64,000 nt of DNA from Pythium myriotylum (taxonomy: Eukaryota > Oomycota > Peronosporomycetes > Pythiales > Pythiaceae), in NCBI GenBank assembly GCA_023091665.1, contig JALJCQ010000009.1, positions 2,418,001 to 2,482,000 on the forward strand, read 5' to 3'. Below, one piece after another: positions 1 through 10,456 of this stretch. Below the pieces are notes generated by a model, which saw nothing but the letters and a program-made list of their open reading frames with translations, did no database searches and was not told the DNA's origin. How positions within the stretch are numbered: position 1 is the stretch's first letter; every line of letters begins with the position of its first letter. A program made the translations under genes and the position numbers.

Positions 1-870
1 CACCACCAACGTTCCATTCTGAAAATCCATTTCGAGGACGAAGACTGTAGCTGCGAAGACTGGATCACACGACGACGTCAGCATGCAACACGTTCATAAA
101 CTCTCCAGTCTTCTTGGTATGTTTGTTTGTCCAGCGTACTTCAGTCTCATCGCGACCAGAACTTCGTTCGGCCCTAATGCGATCGCCGCTGCGTCAACCT
201 CCATCCTCAGTGGATTTTATTCTGGTGCCGGCTCCATGAACGCCAATTCGATCGTAGCATCCTCTCCGATGCTGGGTTTGGTGGTCGGCACCTTCGCAAT
301 GGTCGTCTTGGTGAATGGGCTGGGCGACCCCTCGACTCAGTCGGAGATCACCTTGTTCCGGTAACGTTGAAGAAGCCAATCGGAATGCCATCAAAACGGT
401 GAACGTGTCCATGAACACCACTGTCGCGTCGTCTTGGCTGGGAATGGACATGCCAAGCCAGAGATGCGGCTGAGTCACTGCGAAGCGGAGGTGGTTCCCA
501 TGCGACAGCTCGGGTCAGAGTCGCCGGCATCTTGCACATCCATCGACAGCGTCAGTTCTCGCGAGGATCCGAGTTGCTATTCCATCCCCACATCTAGCAC
601 GGAAGCTCCAGTTCGATCGAGAAGTGCGGCTCCGTCAGGCGCTTGAGCTCGTGGGACTCGCGCTCTGAGAGTTCCCAGCCCTTGTGGCCGGTGCTCCGAC
701 CTCCGTCAGGTCTCGAACAAGCCGATTGTCCCTGTTCAACCGATGTACGCCCAGTGGTAGTGATTTCACGCCGAACATTTGTGGTGCCGACTCTTGTTGA
801 TCCGCAAATTCCGTCATTGCCAAATTGCATTTGCACACACAAACCACGACATTCATTACGTTATCTCCAC
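1..870. other. left-edge region without a firm gene
   Basis: This stretch lies downstream of acyl-CoA synthetase A, whose stop codon is at 871-873. The longest plausible frame is 83-364 on the plus strand (93 codons). It has a hydrophobic, Ser/Ala/Gly-rich middle but no family I recognise, no downstream exon in frame and no core promoter. Short overlapping minus-strand frames (194-539) look no better. It may be plain intergenic DNA or the remnant of a membrane-protein gene. Confidence 0.4.
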
Positions 871-2844
871 TCAGTACGCGGGCGCGCCGTACATGATGTC
901 AATCTCCTTGGAGTAGTACTCGACGAGCTGCGGGCGCTTGAGTTTAAACGTCGGCGTGATCTTGTTGTTCTCGACGGTCCAGAGCTCGTCGTGGAGGTGG
1001 ATCTTCGCCACACGCTCGAAACGGAAGAGTCCGTACTTCTTTGCAAGTTCCTCCATGTCCTTGAGGATGGCTTCCTTGAGCGCATCGGTCGCGCAGTGGT
1101 CCTTGAGCGAGGCGTCCGCCTTGTACCCGTTCTTGCGCGCCCACTCCTCGACGGCCTCCTTCTCGGGGATGACCACGCCAACGAGGTAGTTCTGCAGCGA
1201 GTGGCCGTGAACAAACACTTGCGCGATGAGCGTGCTCTTGATGTACACATTCTCGATCTTCTCTGGCGCGACGTACTCGCCCTGTGATAACTTGAAGATG
1301 TTCTTCTTGCGGTCAATGACTGCGAGGGTGCCATCGGGGTTCCACTTGCCGATGTCGCCCGTGTGGAGCCAGCCCTCAGCGTCCAGCGTCTCGGCCGTCT
1401 TCTCCGGCTCCTTGTAGTAGCCCTTGAACACGTTCGCGCCACGCACGCAGATCTCACCACGTGGATCAGGCTTGTCGTTGCTCGTGTAGTTCATGTCTGG
1501 CACGTCAAAGAGACAGACCTCAAGGCCCGGTACAATCAGTCCCACGTGCGTGCCTGGCGCGAAGCACGGCGGACTCAGCGAGATCATCGCGCAGGTCTCA
1601 GTCATGCCGTAGCCCTCCGTCACGGCACAACCAAAAACAATCTGCAGGAACTCCTTGCAGTCCTGTGAGATCGGAGCCGAACCGTTGAGCATCAGCCGCA
1701 TCTCGCCACCCATGAGCATCTTGACCTTGTTGAAGACGAGCGCGTCCCAGAAGGCGTGCTTGACGTGGCCCGTCGCGAGGTTGCGCTTCTTGGCTTTGTA
1801 AGCCATATTGAAGAGCAGCTTCTTGACGCCGCCAGCCTTTTCCACGCCCTGGAGGATCTTGTCCTGCACGCGATTGAGCACGCGCGGCACAGACGGAAAC
1901 ACGGTCGGCTGCAGAGCGGCGAGGTCGTCGATGAGCTTGATGACTTCTCCTTGGTAAAAGCCGATGGCGCCACCAGCGTAGATGGTCGTGACCTGCATTG
2001 TACGCTCCATGACGTGAGCAAGCGGCAGGTACGAAAGGTGCACGTCGTGCTGGTCGAGCGGGATGAGCGTGTGCGATTGGCGTGCCGCGCTGGTCATGTT
2101 GCCGTGGCTCAGTAGCGCGCCCTTCGGGTTGCCCGTCGTGCCCGACGTGTAACAGATCGTCGCGATGTCTTCAGGAGTTGGTGGGTCAGCATTCACGGGG
2201 TTCTTCTTGCCCACATCCATGACCTCCTGGAAGCTCTTGAGCTCGACGCCTTTGGCCGACGCATCCTTGCGGTCTTCTTCGGTCACGCCCTCGAACTGGA
2301 CGATGATCTTGACGCTCGGGCACTGGTCCAGTACCTGCATGAGGTTCTTGCGCTGGTCTTGGCCACAGAAAATGACACGCATCTCGGTCTGGTTCATGAT
2401 AAAAGGGATCGCCGTGGGGCCCAGCGTGTCGTAGAGCGGCACGAGTTGGTAGGCCATGCGGTTGGAGCCGTGCTCGACGAGCACCCACTCGTAGCGGTTC
2501 TTGCTGAAGACGCCGACGGGCTCCTGGCGTGTGAGCCCGAGCTCCTTCGCCATGCCGGCGGCAAGCGCCTCCACTTGCTCGAGGAACTGCGCGTAGGTGA
2601 CCCACTCGTACGGCCCGGCCTCTCCCGTGGCCTTGTCGATCTTTCGCCACCCGAAGATGCGTCGCGAACCGTCGTCCACGCGGCGGCGCTCCATGAGGTT
2701 CGTGTAGAGCGTCTCGTGCGACTTGTAGAGCGACTTGTCGTCGAGCAGGCGCACGGCGCCATGCGCGGCCGAGCGCGAGTCGGGCACCTCGTGCCACGAC
2801 GGCTTGGGGGTCTCGAAGAGCGAGCGAGAGGATCCTTGGCCCAT
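871..2844 (-). CDS. long-chain acyl-CoA synthetase A (ACSL-type)
   Basis: This enzyme activates long-chain fatty acids to acyl-CoA through an acyl-adenylate. The single exon encodes 657 aa. The P-loop [11 protein letters not shown] is at about residue 232. It is followed by YGMTET, the GEICVRG/LHTGDIG region and the [15 protein letters not shown] signature typical of ACSL enzymes. The ATG at 2844 was chosen over an in-frame upstream Met (2910). It gives an N-terminus matching paralogues B-E, has a core-promoter match (2861-2875) immediately upstream, and sits in a CCATGG context. The protein starts MGQGSS, an N-myristoylation-type motif (Gly2, Ser6). There is no N-terminal membrane anchor and no PTS1 (it ends GAPAY). 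Its closest relative in the window is B; both have the [17 protein letters not shown] block near residue 46. Family assignment is firm; localisation is inference. Confidence 0.96.
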   Translation of the reverse strand: MGQGSSRSLFETPKPSWHEVPDSRSAAHGAVRLLDDKSLYKSHETLYTNLMERRRVDDGSRRIFGWRKIDKATGEAGPYEWVTYAQFLEQVEALAAGMAKELGLTRQEPVGVFSKNRYEWVLVEHGSNRMAYQLVPLYDTLGPTAIPFIMNQTEMRVIFCGQDQRKNLMQVLDQCPSVKIIVQFEGVTEEDRKDASAKGVELKSFQEVMDVGKKNPVNADPPTPEDIATICYTSGTTGNPKGALLSHGNMTSAARQSHTLIPLDQHDVHLSYLPLAHVMERTMQVTTIYAGGAIGFYQGEVIKLIDDLAALQPTVFPSVPRVLNRVQDKILQGVEKAGGVKKLLFNMAYKAKKRNLATGHVKHAFWDALVFNKVKMLMGGEMRLMLNGSAPISQDCKEFLQIVFGCAVTEGYGMTETCAMISLSPPCFAPGTHVGLIVPGLEVCLFDVPDMNYTSNDKPDPRGEICVRGANVFKGYYKEPEKTAETLDAEGWLHTGDIGKWNPDGTLAVIDRKKNIFKLSQGEYVAPEKIENVYIKSTLIAQVFVHGHSLQNYLVGVVIPEKEAVEEWARKNGYKADASLKDHCATDALKEAILKDMEELAKKYGLFRFERVAKIHLHDELWTVENNKITPTFKLKRPQLVEYYSKEIDIMYGAPAY

Positions 2845-2860
2845 GGCGGAGGCTTGAGGC

Positions 2861-2875
2861 GAAAACGGAAAATGA
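2861..2875 (-). promoter_or_regulatory. oomycete-type core promoter of synthetase A
   Basis: On the minus strand this reads TCATTTTCCGTTTTC. It matches the oomycete initiator (TCAYTYY) followed by a T-rich flanking element, and it lies 17 bp before the ATG at 2844. The position implies a very short 5' UTR, which is common in this group. Confidence 0.5.
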
Positions 2876-3921
2876 CGGCAGGCGGCGGCTCCAAGCCCCG
2901 AGGTCTTCACCGGAAGGAGATGAGTTCAGCGAAGCGAAGGCATCTGAACGAGAGAGAGGAGCAGCGTCGGACGCCCCACACGGGTTGGCAAAAGACGCTG
3001 CATCCGTCATCTCCGCCTGCCGAGTCCATTTGGCTTGCGTTCAGCGAGGAGCTCACCTTGTTTTGTGATTACGCTCTATATATCAGTGATACTACAACTT
3101 ATTTCATTGGATTTAGCACCATTTTCTGTGGCACAACGACAGAATGAACTGTATTGTGTGAGTTAAAGGCTGCGATCAGCACGCCACGCACCAGAATGCA
3201 GCGAAGGCAAGGTGGAGGAGCTGATCCCACGTGTAATCACGACACGATGACTCGCTGTCCATTGGAGACGCCTCCCTCTGGGACATGACTTGCATTCCGT
3301 GAGTCTCGAGGTCGGGAGCCGACGGCGGAACTTCAAGGAAGATGCGCGAGGCGTTGGGACAATCAGAAGAATCGAATGCCGCGGACGGAGATGGGCGTTT
3401 TAATCGCCGTTGAAGAACCTCGAATGGAAGAAGAAGGCGAGCCCAATGGGCTCCATCCGGACGAGGGAAGAGCCCGGCGTCGAGTGCGAAGAGTGGAGTG
3501 TACTGTACTGTGCAACCCATTGCTCATGGGAGTGTAATGGATTCTGTGGAGGCAGCTCTTGCTGTGAGACAAAGAATGCTTCCACTGCGTTCGGTTGCGA
3601 CTCGATCTCCCGCTCGAAACGTTCAGGCGACACACGTCGAGTTTGTTCACGTCGGACAGGAAAGTTCAGAGCGCAAGCGTAAGGGAGAGAGTGAGCGAGA
3701 GAGAGATGGTGCGTCTGGTCGGATACCCGATGGGTACACGCCAGCCGCCAACAGAGGAGCCACCTTCGATTAATCGAGAGAGATTTTCAGATGAGCTTTT
3801 GGATCGGATGGAGGGCTCCGTGAGTCAAGTCATGGCAGTTCATTTGATCCTATACATTTTTCTTAACAACTTCTTTCCTCAGCCGTCACGGGCTGGTGAG
3901 CGACTAGTACTTCGTGTGCGT
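2876..3921. other. intergenic region with no supported gene
   Basis: This is about 1 kb between the promoter of synthetase A and the 3' end of the FUSC-EF gene. It holds small open frames on both strands (for example 3176-3520 minus, 114 codons) without recognisable domains or matching splice partners. A GA-rich tract lies at about 3684-3710. An ATTGG (inverted CCAAT) occurs near 3106, upstream of synthetase A. Confidence 0.5.
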
Positions 3922-6900
3922 TCACGTGGCCGCGAACGTGTTGAGCGACGTGAGTCGCGCGGCGATCTCGTCGGTCGCGCAGATGAGGCAGCTCATGACG
4001 ATGAAATCCTCGACGGCCACGTGCCGCTCGGACGTCTGCAGCAGCAGATACTTGCCGTACGCAGTGCGTAGCTGGTGGGCCGCGTCTTTGATCGAGAACG
4101 ACTCGACGTTCAGCAACGCCGCCTCCATCGCCCTGCGGCCGTCCATTGGCAGCGGCGGCGGTGTGTCAGCACCGTCGAGACGCGGAGACGAAGGGGTCTT
4201 GCCATAGCCGCGGTCCGATCCGATCCGCGGCAGCACGTTCAGCAGCGAGTTCGACGCGGTCCAAAGCTTTCCGAACATGGACTTGGAGGTATGGAGCTTG
4301 GTGCCTCGTCTCGTGGCGGCGTCGCTGCGCTCGGACGTGAGCGTCGCCGACTCCTCGATGGTCTCCGGCGGCACACTCTCGCTTTGGAGCCCCGCCTCGT
4401 GGCTTGACAGTCGCGCGATGTTCTTCTTGTCCTCGTAGATCTCGAGCTCGAGCCGGAAGCCGTGGTTGAGAGCGTCCATGAACTCGGCGTACGAGATCTT
4501 GCCGTCCTGATTCCGGTCCACGAGGCGCATGAACTCGGCCACGTACTGGTCCATGCGTACGTTGCCGCGTGCCGCGACCGGGATGAGCTTGTCCAACAAC
4601 GTCGCAAGCTCGTGTGGGTCCACCTCGCCGCTGCGGTCCACGTCTGCGAGTCGAAAGGCCTCCTTCATCTGCATAAACAGCGCGTTCTCCTCGGCATCTG
4701 ACTGCGCGAACTGCTCGTCGAAGAGCATGACGAGCGTCTCGAGTGCCTCGCGCACGGCGCTCGAGTAGTCGTCTTGAGCCGCGAACCACGCGCGCTGAGC
4801 GTCGAGCAGAGCCTTGATCTCCATGCTGAAGCTTCCTGTCTCTGGATTTTGCCGCAGGTGTAGGTCAACCTCCGAGTTGCGACGCCGCTCGTGCCACTCA
4901 ACGAGGTCGACGAGGATCCGCAAGTGGGCGAGCAGGTTCTCGCACACATCGAGCACGTTCTTGTACTTGTCAACAGAGAAGACAGGGCGCCAGAGGTCAG
5001 GCTCGAGCGACGCGTCCTGGAGCAGCTGTGCTTGGTGCTCGAGCTGACTGGAGAAGGCGCCGTCAATGCGTCGTCGAAGCTCTTTGCTTTGCTTGAGGTC
5101 CATCACGGCTTCGCTCTCCTCGCTCTCGTTGCGGTCGACAGCGAGGTGGTGGCGGTAGACTTTGTCGAGGCACTCGCCATAGTCCTTGAGGAAGCTGCTG
5201 ATGTTGGCTCGGAGAAGTGTCCGTGCGCTGCGCGGGCGGAATACGAGCTCAACAAGAATGAGGATGAGGATGCCGAGCGAATTTTCTGTGAGACTTGAGT
5301 ACGAGACACCTTTAAAGCCTGTTGACGTGCGGCAGCTATGCTCGAGCAGCACGGACGCCGCCATGAAAGCTGAGACCATGCCAGCGTTCTTGATGTAGCT
5401 GCCGCTGTAGTAGACGTACATGGACCCCGTCGTCCAGAGGCAGAGCGTGATGTTGTTGAAGACATTGTACACGACGTTGCTGGGCGACTTGCAGATGAAG
5501 AAGCTGAAAATCGATGGCATAACTGTGCCAGCCACGAGCCCGCTGATGCGGTTCACCATACTCCCGTAGGTGCCGCCTCTGTAGTGTTGCGCGACCATTG
5601 CAATTGCGTTAGGCACAGTTGAGCTGAACCCGAACACGAATGTCGAGAAGCAGAGACCGATGGCCACGCCCAACGTCGTCCGTAGCGAGAAGACGACCAG
5701 CGCACTCGGGTAGGAGTCCCTCGTCCACATCGAGCGCCACACATGGCGTAAGAACCCACCCATGCGGTGCCGCGTCGAGTAGTTCTTGTTGTTGTAAGCG
5801 TGTTCGAACTCGCAGAGCGTTTGCACAAGCGTGTGGAACGAGTAGAGGAAGAGGTTGAGCGGCATGGAACTCGCAACCTCGCTCGGTGTGCGGATGCTGT
5901 CGTCTGCAAGCAGCTCGCCATAGAGATACGTGAACTTCTTGAGGATCTTGCTTAGGTTCTGCTCCAAGTGGTGGAAGTTCGTATCGGGCATCGTCTTGGA
6001 GCCTGAGAGCACAGTACGCGAGATCTCATCCAGCAAGTCGTTGGTCTGAACCTGAACCAGGTAGATGTTGCGCTGGAGCTTGTTCATGAGCGTTGTGTGC
6101 GTCGCTGGACACGTCTCGAGCTCGATGGCAAATTTCATGGCGTTGAGATCTTTGATGACACGGGCGTAGAGCTGCACAAACTGCTTGATGATAGTCTTGT
6201 TGAAGGTGAAAATTAACCCACCTCCCACGAGCTCTTCCCACCACGCATCTGCGAGCAGCTTCTGCATGAGCCGCAGTCGCTGGCGAGACGCGTCCATGAG
6301 ACGGGCGAGCTTCAAGCGAAAGAAATCCATCTCGCGGATGTCACGTGCGCGGAAGCAATAGGCGTCGACGATCAGGTTCATGATCTCGCGGAGCTCTTCG
6401 GGTGCTTCCCTCACATTCTCTTGTAGCTCGCGGATCGCAAAGAGCGGGTACGGTAGTAGCATGGTCGCGAGCGAGATGAACGTGCCGACGACGCCGACAA
6501 CGCAGTAGACGGCGAAGTTCTTCATGAGGTTGTTCACGCTGAAGTAGCCGTTGCCTAGCTCCTTGCGCTCGGTCGGGTAGATCGGGTTCATGGGGCTCAC
6601 GGCGGTGAGCACTGTACACAGCAGGTTAGCCACCCTGTGTTCAATGGGACCCCATCAAGCTCCACGTACTGAAGTAGAGGTTCGTACTAACGGCGAACTT
6701 TTTGACATTGATATCCATGGGCGAGACAAACATGACGAACGTGAACGCGAGAATGAGTGGCATGACGATGCCCCAGTCCTGGAGGCTGATATAGTACTGC
6801 GTGCCGTTGAAGTTGACCGAGACCGAGATGAGGTCTTCCTGGTTCATAGGGATGATCGAGAAGATGATGAAATTGAAGAGCATCGCAATGGCCACGCCGA

Positions 6901-7429
6901 TATCGATCTGCCAGATCTGCTGGATGGCGCCGCCGACGTTGCGCGAGGCCGCGAAGATCGTCATGACGGCGGCCCAGCTCAGCCCGCCAAGATAGTAAAA
7001 GCTCGGAAGGAAGTACCAGGTCTTGCCACTGTCTGAAGACGCGTGGGTCTGCACCACGCCGGCGAGCAGCACGCCAATGGCGATGCGGAAGCTCAGCGCC
7101 ATGTCATTCTTGAACGCACCTACACCACACAAAGCCCACCGTCAGCACTGACTCTTGATCGACCTAGGCGACCGCGACCACGCACTGCGCGCCTTGGCAA
7201 AGTGCACTTTCTTGCTGGGCGCGAGGCGGTCGCGCGCGGGCCGCTTGCCGCTCGCCTGGCGCCGCATGCGCACGCGCATGGACGACTTTTGGTGCGCGAG
7301 CGGCGGACTCGCGAGTCCCCAGTAGCTGTCGCCGCGCACATCGCGCGAGCGCGCGGCCGGCTCGGCGGCGTCTTCGCGTGGCTCGCTGCTCGACGACGTG
7401 GAGAGCGTCTCGGCCGGTCGAGCGTCCAT
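3922..7429 (-). CDS. FUSC-like membrane transporter with EF-hands
   Basis: Three exons (7429-7186, 7119-6670, 6611-3922) encode 1127 aa. The introns (66 and 58 bp) have GTGCGT and GTACGT donors; the second has a clear CTAAC branch site. After a basic N-terminal tail there are two clusters of hydrophobic segments, in exon 2 to early exon 3 and again at about plus-strand 5150-5700. They are separated by a helical cytosolic stretch, the arrangement of fusaric-acid-resistance/ALMT-type (FUSC) exporters. Near the C-terminus are two adjacent EF-hand loops, DVDRSGEVDPHE and DRNQDGKISYAE, with the expected acidic ligands. The start at 7429 is supported by a core promoter directly upstream. FUSC relatives export aromatic acids or organic anions. 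Here Ca2+ probably gates or regulates transport, which is inference. The fusion is unusual. Confidence 0.8.
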
Positions 7430-7430
7430 G

Positions 7431-7448
7431 GGCAAAAAGCGGAAATGG
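7431..7448 (-). promoter_or_regulatory. core promoter of the FUSC-EF gene
   Basis: The minus strand reads CCATTTCCGCTTTTTGCC, an initiator plus T-rich flanking element ending one base before the ATG at 7429. This favours 7429 over two upstream in-frame Met codons as the translation start. Confidence 0.5.
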
Positions 7449-7748
7449 CGTCTGTGCCTGTAGCAGCCAGACATACTGGGAGCATTACGAGTGATGGTCG
7501 CGACAGACATCGAGATCTTATCGACACTTGCATCGGATTGGAGGAAATAAATAGACAGAAGTCATTTGATTGGTGGAATATTTAATACACATTGCGGATT
7601 GGCTGTATATGTTGGTAGTGTGCAACGTATATAATACTTGAGCAGGCTGGCTTTTCTGTGCGAATGCTGTCACGTCTGTGGGTAATGTGTGACATGAGAC
7701 AGATCTGACGAGCTCACCAAAAAAAACACAGGTCGATCTTCCAGCAGC
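7449..7748. other. upstream region of the FUSC-EF gene
   Basis: This AT-richer stretch contains two ATTGG motifs (7569-7573 and 7598-7602), which read as CCAAT boxes for the minus-strand gene about 140-175 bp before its start. No gene is visible. Confidence 0.45.
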
Positions 7749-9468
7749 TCACTGCCCCACGAGCCTCAAGCGGCGCTCGCTGCGAGCGTACGCGACTGTG
7801 CGTGCGTGTCGCGTGAGGTACAGCGCCACGACATCGCGCACGATGGGTCCGTCCCGGACGCGCGCGCGCTCACTCGCAGGCCCGAAGCACTCGCGCCAGC
7901 CATCCATCGACGGCACCACGGGCAGCGCCACGCGAACAAGGCGCCCCGACGCTTCAAGCTCTTCTTCTGGTTCGGCGTCGAGTCGGAGTGACGTGATGGA
8001 TCCTCTCGGGTTCGAGACGTCAAAGACCAGGCGCATGCCCGAGATCTGAGGCATCGACGAGCTCATGGCCGGGAATCTTCGAAGCATGTGCTCCAATGCG
8101 CCCTTCAGTTCCCGAGCTGGCAGCTGCACGACGATAGACTGCCGTGGCTGAGGGAGGATTCGTTCGAGCCATTGCGGCGTGAGAACGAGACCCGGCGCGT
8201 TTAACAGGTCTCCTTTGATCAGTCCAGCGTTGATCACTGCCACGTCTGCATCGAGAATCACCCGCATTGCGTCCGTTACGAGGTAGCCCACGTTGCTCTC
8301 GTTCCGGCGACACGTGAGACGGGTTCCGTCCAGTGTCGTGAGAGACTGCGCGAGCGCCTCCAGCTTGCCGTTGGCTCTTTCGTCAGCTTCAACGGCATCG
8401 AGGTACTTGGACACGATTGCCTGGGTCCCAGGATCGGGCGAGTAGCCTCGATTATACAGCATCTTCCACGAATGGTCCACGGTCGTAGGTCGAATAGGAA
8501 AGTCTTCCCCTTGTCGATCGACTTTCTTGATGTCGAGCTGAATCTGACCCAGCCATAGAGCGTTTTGGCCTGACTTGTGAATCATTGTAGCACCTACAAA
8601 CTCGGTCGCGGGCTCATGATCATGGCCACCAAGAATCAGTGCCATTTCTGGTACTTGTCGCGCAAGCTGTTTGTCATCTCTCAGCTTGAGGTGTGTGAGA
8701 GCGACGATGACATCAGCTCCAGCCTCCTTCAGCGACTGGACACAACGTCTGGCGTGAGAAACAACCTCTTCGAAACGAACTTCTGGTCCAGCGAACGGAT
8801 CATTCCCCGTCTCCATTGTGCACACGCCAAACATTCCCAGCGTAATTCCGTCTGCAAGTGGAATCAGAACCGTATCGGTGAGTCCTTCCATGATCGAGCC
8901 ATCCGCTGCTGACCGGATGTTAGAGCCGAGGCTGTGGAAACTCGCCGAACTGAGCAGCTCTTGGAGATACCCCGCCCCTTGGTCGAACTCGTGGTTACCC
9001 ATCACGACGTATTCAATGCCGAAGCGTTGCAACACTTGCATCATCACGGGTCTTCACGCAAACGCGCAGGAAAGAACAAGCCCACCATCAGTATGGCTCT
9101 CGACTCATAAACCCCGCCTCGACGAACCACGCACCCTTTGTCTCGCCGGTCGAACTCGGAGCGCCAAAGAAAGTCCCCGTTGAGCGTCACAATTACTTTC
9201 GCGCCGGCGTGGTCTCGTTGCACGGCGGCGCGTGTCTCATCCAGCAGCGTCTTGAACTCGGCCACGCCTACACGCCCCCACGCTCCAACTCAGCTCGCCT
9301 CTCGCTGCTCGCGACGACTGCGCGCTCACCTCCTTGGCCGTCGGCGTTCGGCAGCAGCTCGTAGACGTCGTTGAGCGACAGGAAGATCAGCTTGGCGCGG
9401 CGCACCGAGCGCTCGCGGGCGCCCGGCGGCGTTATCATGAACCCATTCGCCTCCCGATCCATCTGCAT
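7749..9468 (-). CDS. 5'-nucleotidase-family metallophosphoesterase
   Basis: Three exons (9468-9330, 9267-9135, 9051-7749; introns of 62 and 83 bp) join in frame to give 524 aa. The N-terminal calcineurin-like domain shows LNDVYEL, NGDFL, GNHEFD, LTHLKL and GGHDHEP. The C-terminal half has the 5'-nucleotidase C domain, including NESNVGYLVTDAMR and the VINAG substrate region. It probably hydrolyses nucleotide or related phosphate esters with two metal ions. There is no signal peptide or GPI-type tail, so it looks cytosolic, unlike CD73 or periplasmic UshA. In metal motif I the usual DxH is DVY. This variant appears to define a subfamily, but it should affect metal binding. The first ATG of the frame (9468) was chosen; 9462 and 9438 are alternatives. 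Confidence 0.88.
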
Positions 9469-9715
9469 CTTTGGTGTGATGGAGCTCTTCACGAGATCGT
9501 CTCAGAAATTGTACCCCAAGGGAGCACTACTATCCCTCTGACGTCGCCGGCGTCACGAAGTCAGTGGATGATAACCACACCCTGTTTTAAACACCACTGT
9601 CAAACGTTTCCAACAATGTTTTCGCACACGGGGCAACGTCAGTCCATTCGGACCTCGGACCTCGTCGGAGCTCCTCACGAGCCCTCGTCACACCTCAGCC
9701 GTCCGTCCTCTCACC

Positions 9716-10312
9716 ATGGCGTCGCGCGTCGAGACTCTCAAGGCCAAGGACCCCAACGCCGTGCGCGACATCATCACGATGCACGCCTACACCAGCGGCC
9801 TGCGCGCCGGCGCCGTCGCCGGAGGCATCGCCGGCACGGGCGTCTACCTCGCCAACACCTACTCGCCGTCCTTCCGCGCGCGCGTGGGCGTGAGCGGCAA
9901 GTGGGGGCTCGTCGTCATGGCCGGGCTCGGCGCCTTCGCGATCGTCTCGGACAAGCGCCTGCTCGCCGGCGCGCGCAACCCGGAGATGTACCTGGCGTCG
10001 CTCGACCCGGGCTACGTCGAGCACAAGATCCAGGACAAGATGCGCCTCAAGTGGCACCACCGACTCGCCAACTTCATCTACGACCACCCGTACCGCGCGC
10101 TCGTCTCAGTCGGCGTGCCGCTCGTCGGTGGCATCTACGCGTTCCAGCGCACCAACAAGTCCATCCAGGCCTCACAGCAGATCATGCACACACGCATCTA
10201 CGGCCAGGGCGCGGTCGTCGTGCTTCTTCTCGCGTCGATGGGCTTCCATGACTACATGCAAAAGCGCGGCCGCTTTGTGGAGGTGCTGGATGAGCAGGAG
10301 GAGACCCACTGA
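9716..10312 (+). CDS. HIG1-domain mitochondrial protein
   Basis: A single exon encodes 198 aa. The C-terminal part contains the HIG1-like core: two hydrophobic hairpin segments flanking QASQQIMHTRIYGQGAVVVL, followed by a basic KRGRF end. An N-terminal half with two further hydrophobic stretches precedes it. HIG1/RCF1 proteins sit in the inner mitochondrial membrane and help assemble or regulate cytochrome c oxidase supercomplexes. It is longer than RCF1, so it is closer to the extended two-part forms seen in protists and fungi. The start in CACCATGG context is the first ATG of the frame. It is divergent from the phosphoesterase gene with a gap of about 250 bp. Confidence 0.75.
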   Translation: MASRVETLKAKDPNAVRDIITMHAYTSGLRAGAVAGGIAGTGVYLANTYSPSFRARVGVSGKWGLVVMAGLGAFAIVSDKRLLAGARNPEMYLASLDPGYVEHKIQDKMRLKWHHRLANFIYDHPYRALVSVGVPLVGGIYAFQRTNKSIQASQQIMHTRIYGQGAVVVLLLASMGFHDYMQKRGRFVEVLDEQEETH

Positions 10313-10456
10313 ATGTGTTTGAAAACTTGAGAAAAAGGAATAGAAGTACGGTTTGAAATGGCGGGGTCCTCCGGCCACGGAGACCCGCAGGTCCGCGATG
10401 TCCTTTACAGGTTGAGGGATGAAGCAATTTGTATTACGAGACATGGTTGTAATTCC

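Noticed and set aside
83..364. 93-codon plus-strand frame with hydrophobic stretch
   Set aside because: No family, no promoter match, no splice partner; kept only as a note in the left-edge region.
3176..3520. 114-codon minus-strand frame between synthetase A and the FUSC gene
   Set aside because: Composition is ordinary, no signal or domain, and no flanking exon continues it.
6612..6669. Apparent frameshift between two frames of the FUSC-EF gene
   Set aside because: A 58-bp intron with GTACGT donor, CTAAC branch site and ACAG acceptor restores the frame exactly.
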